From: Azohydromonas sediminis
GTDB taxonomy: Bacteria > Pseudomonadota > Gammaproteobacteria > Burkholderiales > Burkholderiaceae_C
Direction of reading: 5' to 3'
Assembly: GCF_003574675.1 (NCBI RefSeq)
Contig: NZ_QOAZ01000016.1
Span: forward strand, 1 to 64,000
DNA: 64,000 bases
The notes under the pieces were generated by a model. It did no database searches. It was not told where the DNA came from and saw only the letters and a program-made list of their open reading frames with translations. A program made the translations under genes and the position numbers. The first letter of the stretch is position 1. Each line of letters starts with the position of its first letter. Shown here piece by piece: positions 34,917-43,683 of the stretch.

Positions 34917-36386
34917 TCAGAAGCTGTGCGCGCCATGCGCGCCAAGGCTGAGCTGGTACTGCAGGTACACCTGGTTGACGCTTTCGCGTTCGCCGTCGAT
35001 CGCCAGCTTGGCGCTCGACGCCTGCAGCCGGAACAACGAGAAATGGTCGATGCGCCATGTCAGCGCGGCGGTCCAGCGCTCGGACGCGTCCCAGTTCCTG
35101 AGCGTGCCGCTCGGGCCATCGACCTTGTTCGTCAGGCCCGTGACGTCGTAGCGCAACCCGGCTTCCCAGTGCGGCGCGAAGCCGTAGGTGCCCTGCACGA
35201 CGAAGCCGTCCTGCGTGAAGTCTCGCTTCTGGCCGACGAGCGCTCCGAGCTCGTGGAAGGCAATTTTCAAATTCTTGTTCAGCCGCAGGTACTCCCCGAC
35301 GAGCTTGACATTCCCCTGCCCGCCGTAGCGGCCCGCGTCGTATTTGTAGACGGCATCCAGGCCCCAGGCCCTGCCCGTGCCTTCGAGCGCGTGCACGCTG
35401 GCCGCCGGGTTATCCAACGTGTGGTCGTGAATCTCCTGGTGCTGGCGCGATTGCGCGAGCCAGCCACCGAACTGCACGGCGTGGTTGGCACCGAGGTCAG
35501 GGCCGAGCTTGGCAAACAGCGTCAGCAGGCGCGGCCCCGCCTTGGCGGACGACAGCCCGCCCGCGGCCGTGGGCGCCAGGGGCGCGCCGTCGGCTCGCGC
35601 GGTCGGCGTCTCCTCCCCGGCGGTGGCAAAGGTCTGCTCCTTGCCTTGCAGCGCCTCGACGCCCAGTTGTGTGTACCAGTTCCCGGTCTTCGGAAGCCAC
35701 GACAGACGCAGCCCGGTGTCGCTCAGGCCGTGCTCGCCGAGCAGCGTACGGTAGGGCAGGTTCTGGTCGACGAAGTCCCACTGGTGCGGGTGCTGGCTGT
35801 TCAGGTAGCCGATGCCGGAGAGGAACTTGCCGCCGCGAACCTTCAGCCCGTAGGGCAGGCTTCGCGTGTCGAAATACGCTTCCTCGAGCTCGACGTCACC
35901 GCTGGCACTGAGCGTCAGCGTGGCCCACGCGTCGAAGTGCGGACTCACCGTGGCCGAAAAGACGAGTTCGGTTTCGCGCAGGTTGAAGCCGCGCTCGAGG
36001 CCGCCGTGGTCGTGATCTCCGTGGCCGTGTCCATGGTTGATGCCGTCGAGGCTGTCAAGCAGTTCGGGGCCGGCACCCCGACGGTCGTCGTTGTAGTACA
36101 CGCCGTCGAGGATCAGCGAGATCTGCGGATTGAAGGCGCTGCCGGAGCCAGACTGCGGCGCCGTCGCGGCTTCGGTTGAGCTGGCCCTCGTCGATGCCGA
36201 CGCTGGCGCCGTGCTCTTGGACTCGGCGTCCTTCAGCCGCTGCTCCAGTGCAGTGATGCGCTGCTCGTAAGCCTGCCTCAGTTGCGCCATTTCAGCGCGC
36301 AGGCTGTCAATGTCGCTGTTCGCCGCAGCGGGCCAGGAAGCGAGGATGCCGGCGGTGGCCAACGCCCATACCGGGAAATGGTTCAT
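34917..36386 (-). CDS. Outer-membrane porin-like protein with histidine-rich loop, zinc-locus
   Basis: This 489-residue protein has a signal peptide (FPVWALATAGILASWPAAA), a short coiled-coil (IDSLRAEMAQLRQAYEQRI...) and then a beta-barrel with alternating aromatic strands ending in aromatic Phe (GAHGAHSF), typical of outer-membrane insertion. Near residue 125 it carries the metal-binding-like stretch NHGHGHGDHDHGG. Related proteins occur next to zinc ABC transporters. A zinc-capturing or zinc-permeable porin feeding the adjacent binding protein is inferred. It heads the znuA-znuC-znuB run. Confidence 0.75.
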   Translation of the reverse strand: MNHFPVWALATAGILASWPAAANSDIDSLRAEMAQLRQAYEQRITALEQRLKDAESKSTAPASASTRASSTEAATAPQSGSGSAFNPQISLILDGVYYNDDRRGAGPELLDSLDGINHGHGHGDHDHGGLERGFNLRETELVFSATVSPHFDAWATLTLSASGDVELEEAYFDTRSLPYGLKVRGGKFLSGIGYLNSQHPHQWDFVDQNLPYRTLLGEHGLSDTGLRLSWLPKTGNWYTQLGVEALQGKEQTFATAGEETPTARADGAPLAPTAAGGLSSAKAGPRLLTLFAKLGPDLGANHAVQFGGWLAQSRQHQEIHDHTLDNPAASVHALEGTGRAWGLDAVYKYDAGRYGGQGNVKLVGEYLRLNKNLKIAFHELGALVGQKRDFTQDGFVVQGTYGFAPHWEAGLRYDVTGLTNKVDGPSGTLRNWDASERWTAALTWRIDHFSLFRLQASSAKLAIDGERESVNQVYLQYQLSLGAHGAHSF

Positions 36387-36466
36387 GTCGATGCTCCAAC
36401 ACAACGAAGACACAGCACTTGCGGGCGAAGCCGTACTGCGAGGCAGGCCAATGGCAGACGGGAACG

Positions 36467-37102
36467 TCATCCGGTGTCCAGCACCAGCACGAGCCGGACA
36501 TGCCCGGTACCGTCGACGCGCGGCGAGCAGTGCACGATGCAACCGTCGCACGTTTGACCGGGCGCACCACAGCCTTTGAACACCGCCACGTCCTCGGCCC
36601 GAAACGATATGGCCCGCGGCGCGTCGTCGTCCGGCCGCGACAGCACCTGTGCGCCATCGGCCGGCCTCACCCGCTGCGTGCCGGGGCCGCGGTAGGTACA
36701 GATCAATCGCTGCGGCACGCAGTCGCGGTGCCAGCGGCGACACGCGTTGTCGGTGACCATATCCAGCCGCAGACGCACGCCCGGTGCTCGCGCCAGCCTT
36801 GCGAACAGGTCCACCAAGCGCGCCATCTCCATGATGAGCGCGGCGCGTGCCTGGCCGCGGGGCGTGACACAGGCGTCGAAGCGGCCGTCGAGCCACGCGG
36901 CGGCATCCGCAGGCGCCAGCTCCAGGCGGCATGCGGGCAAGGCATCCGGCGACAGCGAATCGAGCCAGTGCACCCAAAGAGGATCCCGATCTCGCGACCA
37001 GGCGGCGAGCTCGATACCCGGTTGGTTCACGAACGTCAGCACTTCGGCCATGCGACCGATGCCCATTGCCTCCAGCGCGGGCACTGACGTGCTCTGCACC
37101 AT
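36467..37102 (-). CDS. DUF1826 domain-containing protein
   Basis: This 211-residue cytosolic protein is of the DUF1826 family, recognised from RLICTYRGPGTQRV near residue 130, the RAEDVAVFKG segment and C-terminal GDGCIVHCSP-like text (here CDGCIVHCSPRVDG). Cysteines and histidines cluster at the C-terminus and could bind metal. The family's function is unknown, but it is repeatedly found with COG0523 GTPases in zinc-starvation regulons, as here. The ATG at 37102 overlaps the stop of a possible 41-residue ORF. Confidence 0.8.
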   Translation of the reverse strand: MVQSTSVPALEAMGIGRMAEVLTFVNQPGIELAAWSRDRDPLWVHWLDSLSPDALPACRLELAPADAAAWLDGRFDACVTPRGQARAALIMEMARLVDLFARLARAPGVRLRLDMVTDNACRRWHRDCVPQRLICTYRGPGTQRVRPADGAQVLSRPDDDAPRAISFRAEDVAVFKGCGAPGQTCDGCIVHCSPRVDGTGHVRLVLVLDTG

Positions 37103-37227
37103 CACAACGCGGTCGGGTTGGACCCGGCAGGCGCACCGTCGATGCCGGGTCCCAGCTGTACGCGCAGCCACGCCGCGTCCTGGTCGTGGTCGATGCACGG
37201 CTCCAGGCCACTCTGTAACCCGGCCAC
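37102..37227 (-). CDS. Possible 41-residue leader ORF before the DUF1826 gene
   Basis: A GTG-initiated reading frame encodes a 41-residue peptide containing GLEPCIDHDQDAAWLRVQLG. Its TGA overlaps the DUF1826 ATG (TGATG), the usual form of translational coupling. No family is recognised and the start is uncertain. It may be a real small protein, the 3' remnant of a lost gene or chance. Confidence 0.3.
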   Translation of the reverse strand: MAGLQSGLEPCIDHDQDAAWLRVQLGPGIDGAPAGSNPTAL

Positions 37228-37578
37228 TCATGCCGCCCTTGTGCCACCGTACCCGGCAACTGAGGCTCCAGCCGTGCGCCTCGCGCTTGGACACGCGCAC
37301 TGCAAGGCGTCGGCGTTCATCCCGCCGTGCATCGACACCGCGCGGCTCACGGCGTCGCTGGGGTGCATGGCAGCAGGACATCGGGGCCGACTTCGGGTGC
37401 GGGTTTCGGGCCGCCCTCGACCCGCTCAATGCTGCCGCGAACCGCGCCCGGGCGCCGTGCAACGGCTTGGTCGCATCGTGCTTGGCGAGCCCGCTGAGCG
37501 GCCTTGGCAGCGCCCTGCCATACGGCTGGGGGATGCAGTGTTGCCGCTGCGCGTTGCCCGGCTGGACCGATGGCACTC
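37228..37578. other. Intergenic stretch without recognisable content
   Basis: These 351 bases separate the COG0523 GTPase gene from the DUF1826 gene. All six frames were read; open stretches exist because of high GC, but none shows a protein family. No tRNA, clear promoter or strong hairpin was seen. Confidence 0.6.
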
Positions 37579-38814
<1,236 letters not shown>

Positions 38815-38880
38815 GGTCAGTTTGAAGGGCTGCTTTCGACGCTGTGCTGCAGCCGCTTGAGCTTCACTCGACTCATATAC

Positions 38881-38902
38881 TAATGCACTCTTGTTCGCAT
38901 TA
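38881..38902. promoter_or_regulatory. AT-rich inverted repeat in the divergent COG0523/znuA2 promoter, candidate Zur site
   Basis: TAATGC at 38881-38886 is mirrored by GCATTA at 38897-38902 around a 10-base centre. It lies in the only strongly AT-rich stretch of the region, which also holds -10-like TATACT (38876-38881) and TAAAAT (38901-38906). The size and symmetry suit a Fur/Zur-type dimer site controlling both directions. The assignment to the Fur-family protein at 27.6 kb is inference. Confidence 0.5.
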
Positions 38903-38979
38903 AAATGATAAACTGTGAATCGTCACACGGCCCCTTTGACGTCAACCAAAGCGCACGCTGCTGTCAGAGCCATACGAAC

Positions 38980-39921
38980 ATGAACACCCGATCGCATCCC
39001 CACCGCACTGGCCACGCCCCACCGGTGCCGCGCCGGTTGGTGCTGGGGGCACTCGCAACACTCGCGACGGCCCCTTGGGCCAGCTCGCGGGCGAAAGCGA
39101 GCGAGCCACTGCGGGTGGCGGTCGGCGTGCTGCCGTACAAGCAGGTCGTCGAGCGTGTCGGCGGCCCAGCGGTGCAGGTGGACATCCTCGTGCGCCCCGG
39201 TCAGGACGTACACACTTATGAGCCGGCCCCGTCGCAGGTCGCGGCGCTGATGCAGGCGCGCGTCTTCTTTCGCGTCGGCATGCCGTTCGAAGACCGACTG
39301 GTGGCGCGGCTCGACAAGTCATCGCCGCGGGTGCCCGTTGTTGACCTGCGCCAAGGCATCGAGCTGCGGCCGATGGCCGATCGCGATCACTCGCACGGCC
39401 ACGACCACCGCCACACCGGGGCGCAGCCAGGCCCGACGCTCGATCCTCACATCTGGAACAGCCCGCGCCTGGTGCGCAGGCAGGCGGCAACGGTGCGCGA
39501 TGCACTGATCGCGCTGCGACCCACCGAGCGCGAACGCTTCGACAGCGGGTACACCGCTTATGCGCGAGAACTCGACACGCTCGACGCCGAATTGCAACGG
39601 CTTTTCTCTGGCAAGACCGGGCGCCGGTTCATGGTGTTCCACCCTTCGTGGGGCTACCTCGCGAGCGATTACGGGCTCGAGCAGGTGTCGATCGAGGTCG
39701 AGGGCAAGGAGCCGCCACCGAAGGCACTCGCACGCATCATCGAACGCGCCCGAGCCGACGACATCCGCGTCGTCTTCGTGCAACCTCAATTCAGCCGCAA
39801 GGCTGCCGAGCAGGTCGCGCGGGCGATCGGTGGCGAAGTGGTGACGATCGACCCGCTGGCCGAGGACCTTCTCGGCAACCTGCGGCTCGTCGGCGAGGCG
39901 ATCGCGCGCAGCCTGCGATGA
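38980..39921 (+). CDS. znuA: Zinc ABC transporter substrate-binding protein, second copy
   Basis: This 313-residue periplasmic protein has a twin-arginine-like or Sec signal (RRLVLGALATLATAPWASS). Metal ligands are in GQDVHTYEPAPSQ, LDPHIWNSPRL and MVFHPSWGYLASDYGLEQ, with the late aspartate in VTIDPLAEDLLG. Between the first and second ligand is a histidine-rich loop (DRDHSHGHDHRHTG), typical of zinc-specific ZnuA. The ATG at 38980 gives the signal peptide; an earlier in-frame start at 38905 overlaps the promoter repeat. It is the first gene of a four-gene operon. Confidence 0.92.
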   Translation: MNTRSHPHRTGHAPPVPRRLVLGALATLATAPWASSRAKASEPLRVAVGVLPYKQVVERVGGPAVQVDILVRPGQDVHTYEPAPSQVAALMQARVFFRVGMPFEDRLVARLDKSSPRVPVVDLRQGIELRPMADRDHSHGHDHRHTGAQPGPTLDPHIWNSPRLVRRQAATVRDALIALRPTERERFDSGYTAYARELDTLDAELQRLFSGKTGRRFMVFHPSWGYLASDYGLEQVSIEVEGKEPPPKALARIIERARADDIRVVFVQPQFSRKAAEQVARAIGGEVVTIDPLAEDLLGNLRLVGEAIARSLR

Positions 39922-40676
39922 CTGGCCGAGCCTACGCACTCGAGTTCGACCACGTCGAGTTCACGTACGGCGAGCACACGGTGCTCGCCGACGTCAGCCT
40001 GCATGTGGCAGCACACGAGTTCGTCGCGCTCATCGGCCCGAATGGGGGCGGCAAGAGCACGCTGGTGCGGCTTGCCCTCGGACTGCTCGAGCCCGACTGC
40101 GGTACGGTACGTGTGCTCGGGCTGCCGCCGGTACAGGCACGCCCGCGCGTGGGCTATGTCCCGCAGTTCGCTACGTTCCGGCGCGACTTCCCGATCAGCG
40201 TTCGCGAAACCGTCCTGCACGGTCGGCTTGGGCGTCGCGCATGGTGGCGCCGGCCGACACCCGAGGACCACGCGGCAGCGGCTGACGCGATGACCGTCAC
40301 CGGCGTTCGAGATCTGGCTTCACGCGCGATCTCGCGACTGTCGGGGGGCCAGCTTCAGCGCGTCCTCATCGCGCGTGCGCTGGCCACCGAGCCGGCGCTG
40401 ATGCTGCTCGACGAACCGACGGCGCACGTCGACACGCGCGCCGAACACGGGCTGTTCGATCTGCTGTCGCAGCTGCGCGATCGGATGGCGATCGTGGTGG
40501 TCTCACACGACATTGGTCTCGTTTCGCGACACGTCGACCGCATCGCGTGCCTGAACCGCACGCTGACCTGCCACCCGGCGCTGCCTCTGGCCGTTGGTGC
40601 TCTCGAGCGGCTGTACGGCATGCCGGTACAGCTGGTCGACCATGCCGACGCCACGGCCCCAGTGCATCGGTCATGA
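39918..40676 (+). CDS. znuC: Zinc ABC transporter ATP-binding protein, second copy
   Basis: This 252-residue ABC ATPase is complete: Walker A GPNGGGKST near residue 37, Q-loop in VGYVPQFATF, signature LSGGQLQRV near residue 138, Walker B LMLLDEPTAHVD near residue 158 and H-loop VVVSHDIGLVSRHVD. It overlaps znuA by ATGA at the start and znuB by ATGA at the end. It is a conventional ZnuC, unlike the short, atypical first copy at 33.4 kb. Confidence 0.93.
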   Translation: MTGRAYALEFDHVEFTYGEHTVLADVSLHVAAHEFVALIGPNGGGKSTLVRLALGLLEPDCGTVRVLGLPPVQARPRVGYVPQFATFRRDFPISVRETVLHGRLGRRAWWRRPTPEDHAAAADAMTVTGVRDLASRAISRLSGGQLQRVLIARALATEPALMLLDEPTAHVDTRAEHGLFDLLSQLRDRMAIVVVSHDIGLVSRHVDRIACLNRTLTCHPALPLAVGALERLYGMPVQLVDHADATAPVHRS

Positions 40677-41545
40677 GCTTCGTCCAGGCCCTGATCGCCC
40701 ACGACTTTCTGCGCACCGCACTCGTGGCCGGACTGCTGGCCGCCGTGGGGTGCGCCGTCGTCGGCACGCTGGTCGTCGTCAAGCGCATCACGTTCATGGC
40801 TGGCGGAATCGCACACGCGGTGCTTGGTGGCATGGGGCTGGCGCACTGGCTCGGCCGCGATCCGCTGACCGGTGCCGCCGTCGCCGCCGTCGTCGCGGCG
40901 CTGCTGGTGGGCTGGATCGCACGCCGCGGCGCCGAGCGCGAGGACATGCTGATCGGCGCCGTGTGGGCGGTGGGCATGGCGGTGGGCATCGTCGCGATCG
41001 CGCGCACGCCCGGCTACAGCACCGACCTGATGAGCTACCTGCTGGGCAACCTGCTGCTGGTCTCCCCTGGACAGGTGGTGATGATGGCCGCACTCGACGC
41101 ACTCATGCTGCTGGCCGTCTGGTTGGGCTGGCGCGCGCTGGTGGCGACGACGTTCGACGAAGAGTTTGCCCGCCTGCGCGGGTTGCCGACGCTCGCGATC
41201 GAAATCGCCGTGCTCGTGACGGTGGCGCTGGCCGTCGTGTTTCTCATGCAAGCCGTGGGCCTCGTGCTGGTGATGGCGCTGCTGACGCTGCCGGCCGCGA
41301 CCGCCTTGCTGCTGTCGGATGCAATCGGCCGCGCGATGGTGCTGACCGGGGCCATCGCCGCCGCCGAGATCGTGTTGGGTCTTGGTCTCGCTTTCGAGAC
41401 CGACACACCCGCAGGCGCCGTCGTCGTGCTGAGCAGTGCCGCGGTCTACCTCGCTACGCTGGCGTGGCGACGGCGACACGCGCCAGCACGGCAAGGCCGG
41501 GCCGCCTCGTCCCCTCCACCTACCGCACAAGGAGCATCACGATGA
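40673..41545 (+). CDS. znuB: Zinc ABC transporter permease, second copy
   Basis: This 290-residue ABC-3 permease has about eight helices. It starts MSFVQALIAHDFLRTALVAG and contains the family loop VVKRITFMAGGIAHAVLGGMG near residue 38 and VGLVLVMALLTLPAATALLL near residue 198. The cytosolic C-terminus is basic. It completes the ZnuABC system and overlaps the following histidine-rich gene by ATGA, which ties that small protein to zinc uptake. Confidence 0.93.
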   Translation: MSFVQALIAHDFLRTALVAGLLAAVGCAVVGTLVVVKRITFMAGGIAHAVLGGMGLAHWLGRDPLTGAAVAAVVAALLVGWIARRGAEREDMLIGAVWAVGMAVGIVAIARTPGYSTDLMSYLLGNLLLVSPGQVVMMAALDALMLLAVWLGWRALVATTFDEEFARLRGLPTLAIEIAVLVTVALAVVFLMQAVGLVLVMALLTLPAATALLLSDAIGRAMVLTGAIAAAEIVLGLGLAFETDTPAGAVVVLSSAAVYLATLAWRRRHAPARQGRAASSPPPTAQGASR

Positions 41546-41871
41546 CTTCGAAGCCGCTCGAGGGCCCAGAACTGCAGGACCACCGCGATCACCTGCGCCA
41601 CGAGCAGGAGCACCTGCAATGGAACGCCGATCACATGCGTGCCTTGGCCGTGCTGCGCCGCGCCGAGGCGCAGCTGTACGCGCACGAAGCCGAGATCGCC
41701 GCCCACCGCGCCGAGATCGCTCGCCACGAGGAGGCGCTGGCTCATGGGGCAGAGCACGCACCCGCACCCCCGGCCCGCGATCACCAGCTGGCCCGCGCGG
41801 CCCACGCGAGCCACAGCGCCAGACACGCCCAACTGATTGCGGCCATCCTGTCTCTGGGCGAACTCCTCTGA
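41542..41871 (+). CDS. Small histidine-rich coiled-coil protein of the zinc operon, unknown family
   Basis: This 109-residue soluble protein has no signal peptide or membrane helix. It is rich in histidine and glutamate/alanine with a heptad-like, highly helical pattern, for example HRDHLRHEQEHLQWNADHM, YAHEAEIAAHRAEIARHEE and HASHSARHAQ. AGGAG precedes its ATG, which overlaps the znuB2 stop by four bases. I know of no family with this layout. A cytosolic zinc buffer or chaperone accepting metal from ZnuB is inferred. It converges with pfk 10 bases downstream. Confidence 0.7.
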   Translation: MTSKPLEGPELQDHRDHLRHEQEHLQWNADHMRALAVLRRAEAQLYAHEAEIAAHRAEIARHEEALAHGAEHAPAPPARDHQLARAAHASHSARHAQLIAAILSLGELL

Positions 41872-41881
41872 GGCAGCGCGG

Positions 41882-42931
41882 TCAGCGCTCGCCGAGCGAC
41901 ACCCCGATCTGCCGCGCGCAGGTCAGCAAAGGGTGCCCGGCCGGCACGCGGCGGTTGCGGCCGGCGACGTCAGCCAGCGGCACACTGCCGAGTTCGGCGC
42001 CGGCCAGCGTGACCATGCGGCCGAACTCGCCGCGCTGCACGAGGTGCGCGGCCTCGTTGCCGAAGCGCGTCGCGAGCACGCGGTCGAACGGCGTCGGCGC
42101 GCCGCCGCGCTGCACGTGGCCGAGCACGGTGGCGCGCACCTCGCTCTTGAGGTGCGGCTGCAGCTGCGCGCGCAGCACGTGGGCGACGCCGCCCAGGCGC
42201 ACCGGGTCGGGGCTGTCGGTGAGCCGCCGCTCGATCGTCATCTCGCCGCTGCGCGGCTTCGCGCCTTCGGCGATGCAGATCACGGTGTAGCGCTGGCGCT
42301 GCTCGCGCTCGCGGCACACGGCAGCCACTGCGTCGACGTCGTAGTCGATCTCGGGCAGCAGGATCACGTCGGCGGCGCCGGCGATGCCGGCCTCGAGCGC
42401 GATCCAGCCCGCGTAGCGGCCCATCGTCTCGACGATCATCACGCGGCCGTGGCTCTGGCCGGTGGTCTGCACGCGCTCGAGCGCCTCGGTGACGATGGCC
42501 ACCGCGGTGTCGAAGCCGAAGCTGCGGTCGCAGCCCTCGATGTCGTTGTCGATCGTTTTCGGCACACCGACGATTTTCAGGCCGTGCGGCTCGAGCCCGC
42601 CGGCGATCGCCATCGTGCCGTCGCCGCCGATCGCGACGATGCCGTCGAGCCGCCACTCGCGCGCATGGCGCAGTGCTGCCTCGAGGGTCTCCGCCGAGCC
42701 GAGGGGGTTGGCGCGGTTGCTCGTGCCGAGGATGGTGCCGCCGGTGGCGAGGATGCCGCTCACCGCGCGCCAGTCGAGCACACGCATGCGGCCGTCGATC
42801 AGGCCCTGGAAGCCGTCCTCTATGCCGATCACCTCGGCGCTGCAGGTGCCGATCAGCGACTTCGTGACGGCGCGGAGCACCGCGTTCAACCCCGGGCAGT
42901 CGCCGCCGCCCGTCAGCACCCCGATGCGCAT
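41882..42931 (-). CDS. pfkA: 6-phosphofructokinase, mixed ATP/PPi signature
   Basis: This 349-residue enzyme phosphorylates fructose 6-phosphate. Motifs are GGGDCPGLNAVLR at residues 8-20, GIVAIGGDGTM near residue 100, PKTIDNDIEGCD near residue 123 and ETMGRYAGW near residue 165. The glycine in GGDGT points to ATP as donor, whereas lysine in PKTIDND is typical of PPi-using enzymes and of the group III relatives. The donor therefore needs assay. The ATG at 42931 gives the conserved MRIGVLTGGGD. It is the right-hand neighbour of the metal island. Confidence 0.9.
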   Translation of the reverse strand: MRIGVLTGGGDCPGLNAVLRAVTKSLIGTCSAEVIGIEDGFQGLIDGRMRVLDWRAVSGILATGGTILGTSNRANPLGSAETLEAALRHAREWRLDGIVAIGGDGTMAIAGGLEPHGLKIVGVPKTIDNDIEGCDRSFGFDTAVAIVTEALERVQTTGQSHGRVMIVETMGRYAGWIALEAGIAGAADVILLPEIDYDVDAVAAVCREREQRQRYTVICIAEGAKPRSGEMTIERRLTDSPDPVRLGGVAHVLRAQLQPHLKSEVRATVLGHVQRGGAPTPFDRVLATRFGNEAAHLVQRGEFGRMVTLAGAELGSVPLADVAGRNRRVPAGHPLLTCARQIGVSLGER

Positions 42932-42999
42932 CGTCGCCCCCTCTTGCCCAAGCGTTCGCCGAGCAGTGTAGGGGGCGGCGCCGCCGTCGGGCTCGTCGC

Positions 43000-43342
43000 T
43001 CAAACCGGCGACGATCGCAGGCCGTCGGCGCGGCCGCCGATCCAGGCGTACACGGCACGCAGCACGGCGTCGCCCTTCTCGCCGGCGAACGTGATGCCAG
43101 CCCGTCGACCGGCGCGCTTTGCACCGGCAGCGGCCGGCTCGCGAGGTCGGCCAGCAGCTTCAGGCCAGCGTCGAGCTCGAGGTCGAACTCGACGTGCGGG
43201 TTGCGCCAGTCGACCTTCAGGGCCTTGCCCGACAGGAGGATCGGCCAGTTCTGGTCGAAGCTGCTCCGGCCGTGATGGGCAAAGGCGGGCAGCGCGAACG
43301 CACCGGCGGCGGCGTTCAGTCAGGCGAGCATCAGCGACGTCA
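43000..43342 (-). pseudogene. Remnant of a DUF6152 family gene
   Basis: One frame reads FAHHGRSSFDQNWPILLSGK and KVDWRNPHVEFDLELD, the hallmarks of DUF6152 periplasmic proteins. The expected C-terminal piece (VYAWIGGRADGLRSSPV followed by stop at 43000-43002) is in a different frame, and the middle portion is missing. The gene is therefore frameshifted and internally deleted. It also has no proper start: the upstream frame runs out of a DUF6644-like remnant. Confidence 0.6.
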
Positions 43343-43345
43343 TCT

Positions 43346-43609
43346 ACAACGCGAACGTGTTGCTCGCCAGAGGTTGCGCCGGCTGCGTCGCGAACGGCAA
43401 CAGGCTGCTCGCCGCCGCGAGCGCGAAGCTGGTGATCGTCACGGGCAGCGCGAGCCGCGCCAGTGGCCTCACTGGGCGGGGGGGGGGGGGGGGGTCGCCC
43501 CCCGCACGCGTGGCTCGACGGTCGGCAGGCCGCCGGGCATCGCCGCGATGCCGGCCAGGTGCATCGCCCCGATCCGCGGATGAGCGAACGCGTGCCCGGC
43601 GATCCACGC
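43346..43609 (-). pseudogene. Remnant of a DUF6644-like membrane protein gene
   Basis: Reading on the minus strand, AHPRIGAMHLAGIAAMPGG and PVTITSFALAAASSLLPFAT resemble the helices of DUF6644 membrane proteins, which commonly pair with DUF6152. The two pieces are in different frames on either side of the 17-base G/C run, and the protein stops early (SNTFAL then TAG), so the gene is broken. The match is by memory of the family pattern and is tentative. Confidence 0.45.
43478..43494. repeat. 17-base poly-G tract
   Basis: A run of 17 consecutive G on the + strand lies within the decayed DUF6644-like gene. It is likely a product of replication slippage or a sequencing/assembly weak point, and its exact length should not be trusted. 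Confidence 0.85.
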
Positions 43610-43683
43610 CAACGGGGCACGATCCATGCTTGGACCCTGACGCACCGGGCTTGCCCGAGGGGCGACTCCTAGAATGTCGTGCC

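Noticed and set aside
38905-38979. Earlier in-frame start for znuA2
   Set aside because: It would overlap the promoter region and put 25 polar residues before the signal peptide.
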